Source of the DNA: Okapia johnstoni
Taxonomy: Eukaryota; Chordata; Mammalia; Artiodactyla; Giraffidae
Direction of reading: 5' to 3'
Length of the DNA: 64,000 nucleotides
NCBI GenBank assembly: GCA_024291935.2
Contig: CM044306.1
Span: 19,167,001 to 19,231,000 of the forward strand
In this document: in pieces, positions 60,001 through 64,000 of the stretch
Numbering within the stretch: position 1 is the stretch's first letter
How the letters are laid out: each line of letters begins with the position of its first letter
The notes under the pieces: generated by a model
Database searches by the model: none
What the model saw: the letters and a program-made list of their open reading frames with translations, nothing else
Told to the model about the DNA's origin: nothing
Made by a program: the position numbers and the translations under genes

Positions 60001-63000
60001 CACGTGTCCGTCACCTCCTCATGTCCCTACATGACCCTCAGACTCAAGGTTTATCCATGTTATCAAGTCAGATGTTTTTCTTCTTATTCCCACTAAAGAG
60101 ACCCAGAACTTGTGTAATGGGGCAGTCCTTGCAGCAGAATCAAGAAAGCCCAGCTGAACACCAGGGGTAAAGTGACAGGTATGAAGATGCCCAGACTGGA
60201 AGCCAGGAAAACATTGCAGCAATGTCCCTGCAGCCATTTTCAGCGGGTCCAGCTGTTCCCACCCCTCACAGGATGGTCATAACTCAGAATGCCTGCCGTC
60301 CGACTGGACTGAGAAGATCCGTAGATCCTCGGGGCACGTCCACACTCAGCCAGGAGGGGGTGCACGAGCACCAGCTTCTTTCACTCCTTTTTAGCAGCAG
60401 GGGAGAACAAAGGCCTCCAGGGATGGGATTCTCAAAGTTGCACAAAGGAGTTTTCACTGCTGTTTTTTCTCTTCTATCCAAAATTTCCACTACTAAACAA
60501 CCACCACCCTGCAAGTATGATATAGTATTTGATGAGCCTATTACTTGCAAATTATGTCTGTGAGGCATTCAAGTGGTCTCATGTGCCTCCCCCCTTGGGG
60601 TCTCTCTTCTAACAGACTGAAGGGAGTGCTTACAGGGGCCACAGCCCTCTCCACAGGGCAGCCCCATCTGCATTTGATCTCAGGTTTGATGCGCCAGGGC
60701 ACCAGGACAGTCACTTGGTCTGTGCATTATTTCCTACCTAATTGCAGCAACCTTGTCACATGGACATTATCCTCTCTTTTCACAGGAGAGAAAGTAAGGT
60801 TCAGAGAGGCAAGTGCTCTCCACAGGGTTGCCCAAGCAGTGCCAGCAGAGCTGGAATTTAAACTCCAGTCACCCGATTCTGCAGCTTGCTCACTCGCCAT
60901 CTGTCATTTCCTCAGGCTGATTCATGAGGACCTTCACTCAAAGCCCACAGGTGGGCTTGTCCAGCTCCTTGACTGCTCCCCACTGACCTGGGGGAGGTAA
61001 CGGGTTCCCTACTCGGGCTGGAGTCCAGCTAGGTTGGTCACTGTTCCCTGGAGCCCAGCGCTCAGGAGACAGAAAAGTGACTAGGAGAGGAAGGAAGCCA
61101 AGAGGGTAAGAACAAGTGAGTCACCACAGGCTGGCAGCACCGGGTGGTGAGGAAGTATGCTGGGGCGAGCGTGCGCTGATAAGCTGAGAGCGGGTAGTGC
61201 GCCAGCAGTCGGGCCACTCGGCCAGGCCGGGCCAGACTCCTGGATCCCGGTAAACAACAGCTGGGCAGGGAGGGGACGTGGGGGAGGAGAGGGCCAGGCC
61301 TGAGAAAGCACAGTGTCCTGACGCGGATTCTCCTAAAGGAGCTTTTGAGGGAAGAGTCAGTCGCGGCCACGGCTCCCCCTCCCACGCCTCACTTTCCCCT
61401 CTGTCATTTAGAACAACAAACGACGGAATCTTTGAGCAGGCTCAGCTGAAAACAAGTCAGACAAGAAGAAAACAAAGATAAGGGGAGCGGGGAAGAGGTT
61501 TCGCAGGTTCAGATTTTAGTTTTCTTCAGGTTTTGAGAAGCAACGGAAAGAGTCACAGCCCTCTTCTGACCCTGAGATCATGAACAATAAAGATCATCTC
61601 ATCTAGGGAGCCCAAAGGGAGGGGCAGTGAGTCTGTGAGCCCCTAAACTGGCACAACTGTATGTGCACACTTCAGGTCTAAAGCTTCCAGAGCTGACGGA
61701 CCCCAAAAGAGAGGAAGAATCACAATGTAAAGGGAGAAATGGAGACTCAAGGAGGTAGGGTTTGAGGTCAGGTAGCCAGATAAAGTATGGTACGGCCAGT
61801 TTTCTGTATAAGCATGTCCCATGGACATCTGGGAAATACTAAAAAAAAATGCTCATTGTTTATCTGAAATCCAAATTTAACTGCTGCTGCTGCTAAATCG
61901 CTTCAGTCGTGTCCGACTCTGTGCGACCCCATAAATGGCAGCCCACCAGGCTCCCCCATCCCTGGGATTCTCCAGGCAAGAACACTGGAGTGGGGTGCCA
62001 TTGCCTTCTCCGAAATTTAACTGAGGGCTCTGTAATTTTATTTGTTAAATCTGCCGACCTTACTCTGAAATTGTGGAGTCACAGTCTAGACTCCACAACT
62101 CCTCAGCTCTCCACTCTGCAGGACTGAGCCACCTCCATCCACAGCCATTAAGAGCCACAGACAACATTCAAGAAAGAAAACAAACAAATCCAAAACCTGC
62201 CCTTCTGAAGAGGTGGCTTCAGTGTACCAAGCAACATGCTCTGGAACAGGAATCCCCCTACTCACACAGAGCTGCCGGGGTCCTACCTAAAGACACTGGC
62301 GCCATGACAGGATACGGGGACAAGACAAGGGCAGAGTGTGCTCCAGCACCTCCCTGGACTTAGAATCTACTCCACAGCTGCTTTCATTGCTGTGAAGACA
62401 GGAGAGAGTTAAATGCCAGTGCCAAACATCCCAAACAAACAAAGACCCCAGAAGATCTCTGAAGCCATAATCAAAACACTGAAGAAGGCTGAACACAGGA
62501 TAGCGACTCTGACAGCACACAACAGGGACTCCTCCTTGGAGGCTGGGAAAAGGGAGCTGTGCTGTTCAGAGGACACTTCCTGAGGCTCGCTACCAAGTAC
62601 GTCCTTGGGCATGAGGATGTGAAAGCAGACACTTCCTAGCGTCTTCGGATTCTGGACCAGTGTAAAACTGACTTCTGTGCAGCTACGGACACGTCCCCAC
62701 CCCGGCCTGCTCCTCACCAGTGTAACCGCAGCGCATGGAGAAAAGCTGAGAGGCCCTCCATGATCAGGAGGATGGCCACGGTCAGGGTGGCGAAGGCGGC
62801 GAAGATGAAGAACAGCGCCAAGCCTCCGGCCAGGCTCTTCACCTTCAGGCCGATGTGGATCACCATGGTCCAAAGCACCTCGGACAGCTCTGGGGAGAGA
62901 TAGGACATTGGTTCAGTCGGGCCGGGGGTGCTGCACGCCGTGCACCTCGCTCTCCATCTCCCCACCGCAGTATGCCCTGGCCCCCGGCTTCCTGCAACCT

Positions 63001-63295
63001 CAACAGCTAACCTGGCAAAGGCGTGAATCCTCTCAGTGGGATGTCATTCTCCCAGGATTTGGGAGTCCATAATTCCAGAGCCCTAAGGTAATTTCCACTC
63101 TCTTTAAGCCCCCACCGGAGGGAGTGCCCAAGCAAGGGGGTCAGGCATGGCTTCTGCCCTGAGAGAAATACACTCACGTGCATGAGCAAGGCTGAGGGCC
63201 CAGAGCCGCAGGTAGGAGGCGGTGTTGGAGATGCAGCCCAGGCAGTACTCAATGGTGTGGATGGCCTGGTGCACCATGGTGTCCCCCAAATCAAA
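57058..63295 (-). CDS. ATP6V0A1: ATP6V0A1, V-ATPase V0 subunit a1, C-terminal three exons
   Basis: The a-subunit of the vacuolar proton pump; its C-terminal membrane half forms the proton half-channels against the c-ring, mainly in neuronal and endolysosomal membranes. Exons in transcript order: 63178-63295, 62718-62889, 57058-57151. They total 384 nt: 127 residues plus stop. The rest of the gene lies right of the window. Seen: the [13 protein letters not shown] helix, which holds the essential Arg (735 in yeast Vph1), two long hydrophobic helices ([11 protein letters not shown] and [18 protein letters not shown]), and the C terminus HIREGKFDD. Isoform a1 rather than a2, a3 or a4 is chosen from the C-terminal sequence and from its place next to NAGLU, as in human. 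The intron 57152-62717 is 5.6 kb. Confidence 0.96.
57152..60750. other. ATP6V0A1 intron interior
   Basis: No recognisable repeat or alternative exon. A 352-codon minus-strand frame (57263-58321) is intronic and shows no domain or splice pattern. Confidence 0.45.
60760..60880 (+). repeat. MIR-like SINE in ATP6V0A1 intron
   Basis: ttatcctctcttttcacagg, agagaaagtaaggttcagag, aggcaagtgctctccac: MIR core order. Confidence 0.5.
61884..62012 (-). repeat. BovA SINE with 11-bp target-site duplication
   Basis: Minus-strand copy starting with the (ctg)n tail and ending at ccattgccttctcc. aaatttaactg flanks it at 61873-61883 and 62013-62023. In an ATP6V0A1 intron. Confidence 0.92.
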
Positions 63296-64000
63296 CTGTC
63301 AGGGGAGGAAACCAGACAGCAGAAATGAGGCGGGGAGGGGAGCATGCAGGGGTCTGAGTGCTGGCATGAATGGCTACATGGGCTGAGAGCCCCCAATGCT
63401 GAATTCCTGGTGGGGACACTTCAGTGGGGCCACCCCCGGAAATACTGCCTGGCTGAGCCCCCAGCTGGGACACCCCCTGCCCCTCAAAACACTACAGTGT
63501 AATGAACTACATCTTAATGAGACTCTTCTCAACACATCTGCTTTTTCTCCCCACTAGGCTGTCAGCTCCGGAGTCGGGTGCACGGTGGGGTTAAGAGCTG
63601 TCTGGCAGCTCTGTTCTGCCCTGACCTCCACTTTGTGGAGCCTGAGAGCAGAGCACCCTGCTCGCAAAGAGCCAGGAGGCAGGAAGGGCTCTTCCCTGGG
63701 AGGCGTCTCAGGGGGCAGGCCACCAGGCTGGAAACGACCTGGAGAAGACTAAACCTCTGCAGCCCCTTCTTATTTTCCCAACATATGGCAGCAAGGTAAC
63801 TCCCTTTTACTTTAGAGACTTCTGAAAATATCACACAGGGACATTTTGGCAAAGTTTTACAAATTCCTACTCGGGCAGGTGATGAAGGTCAAACAACACG
63901 TATTGTCTTTTAGGTCTGTTTTCCTCACGCTCCCTTTCTTCCGGTTTTCCTTTCAACATCAAAGATTATTTCCAGCATGAGGAGGAGGGGCTGTGGGGAG

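Overview
The window is nuclear DNA from a ruminant, most likely a bovid. It is interleaved with the BovB (RTE) LINE, the tRNA-Glu/BovB-tail SINEs (Bov-tA, BovA) and the older cetartiodactyl CHR SINEs. The genes are intron-rich, with canonical splice sites and CpG-island promoters. I cannot tell cattle from its close relatives. Exon boundaries were placed by hand from splice sites, reading phase and remembered human proteins; no alignment was run.

The gene order equals human 17q21.2 read backwards. From left to right: RETREG3 (+, 5' end outside the window), PSMC3IP (+), MLX (-), COASY (-), HSD17B1 (-), NAGLU (-) and the last three coding exons of ATP6V0A1 (-, 5' part outside). Every complete gene assembles into one open frame with intact phases: PSMC3IP 217 aa, MLX 244 or 298 aa by alternative splicing, COASY 562 aa, HSD17B1 317 aa, NAGLU 742 aa. 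The genes do not form an operon. They share housekeeping themes: ER-phagy (RETREG3), meiotic recombination (PSMC3IP), nutrient-responsive transcription (MLX), coenzyme A synthesis (COASY), oestrogen synthesis (HSD17B1), lysosomal heparan sulfate breakdown (NAGLU) and proton pumping (ATP6V0A1).

Layout: 1-9.2 kb RETREG3; 10.0-14.6 kb PSMC3IP; 14.6-21.9 kb MLX, whose last intron holds stacked L1 pieces; 22.5-26.7 kb COASY; 26.7-34.4 kb a repeat-rich gap with a decayed gammaretrovirus-like endogenous retrovirus; 34.5-36.5 kb HSD17B1; 36.5-39.5 kb SINE-rich spacer; 39.5-48.3 kb NAGLU, with a 5'-truncated BovB in intron 5; 48.3-55.6 kb intergenic repeats (a Tigger-like element split by a BovA array, L1, a second BovB); 55.6-64 kb the 3' end of ATP6V0A1.

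I found no new multi-gene system. The points most worth checking are the mobile-element architectures with readable target-site duplications, the competing GC and GT donors of MLX exon 1, E-box/CLEAR-like promoter sites at MLX and NAGLU, a substitution at a steroid-contact residue of HSD17B1, and a poly(A) signal that overlaps the HSD17B1 stop codon.
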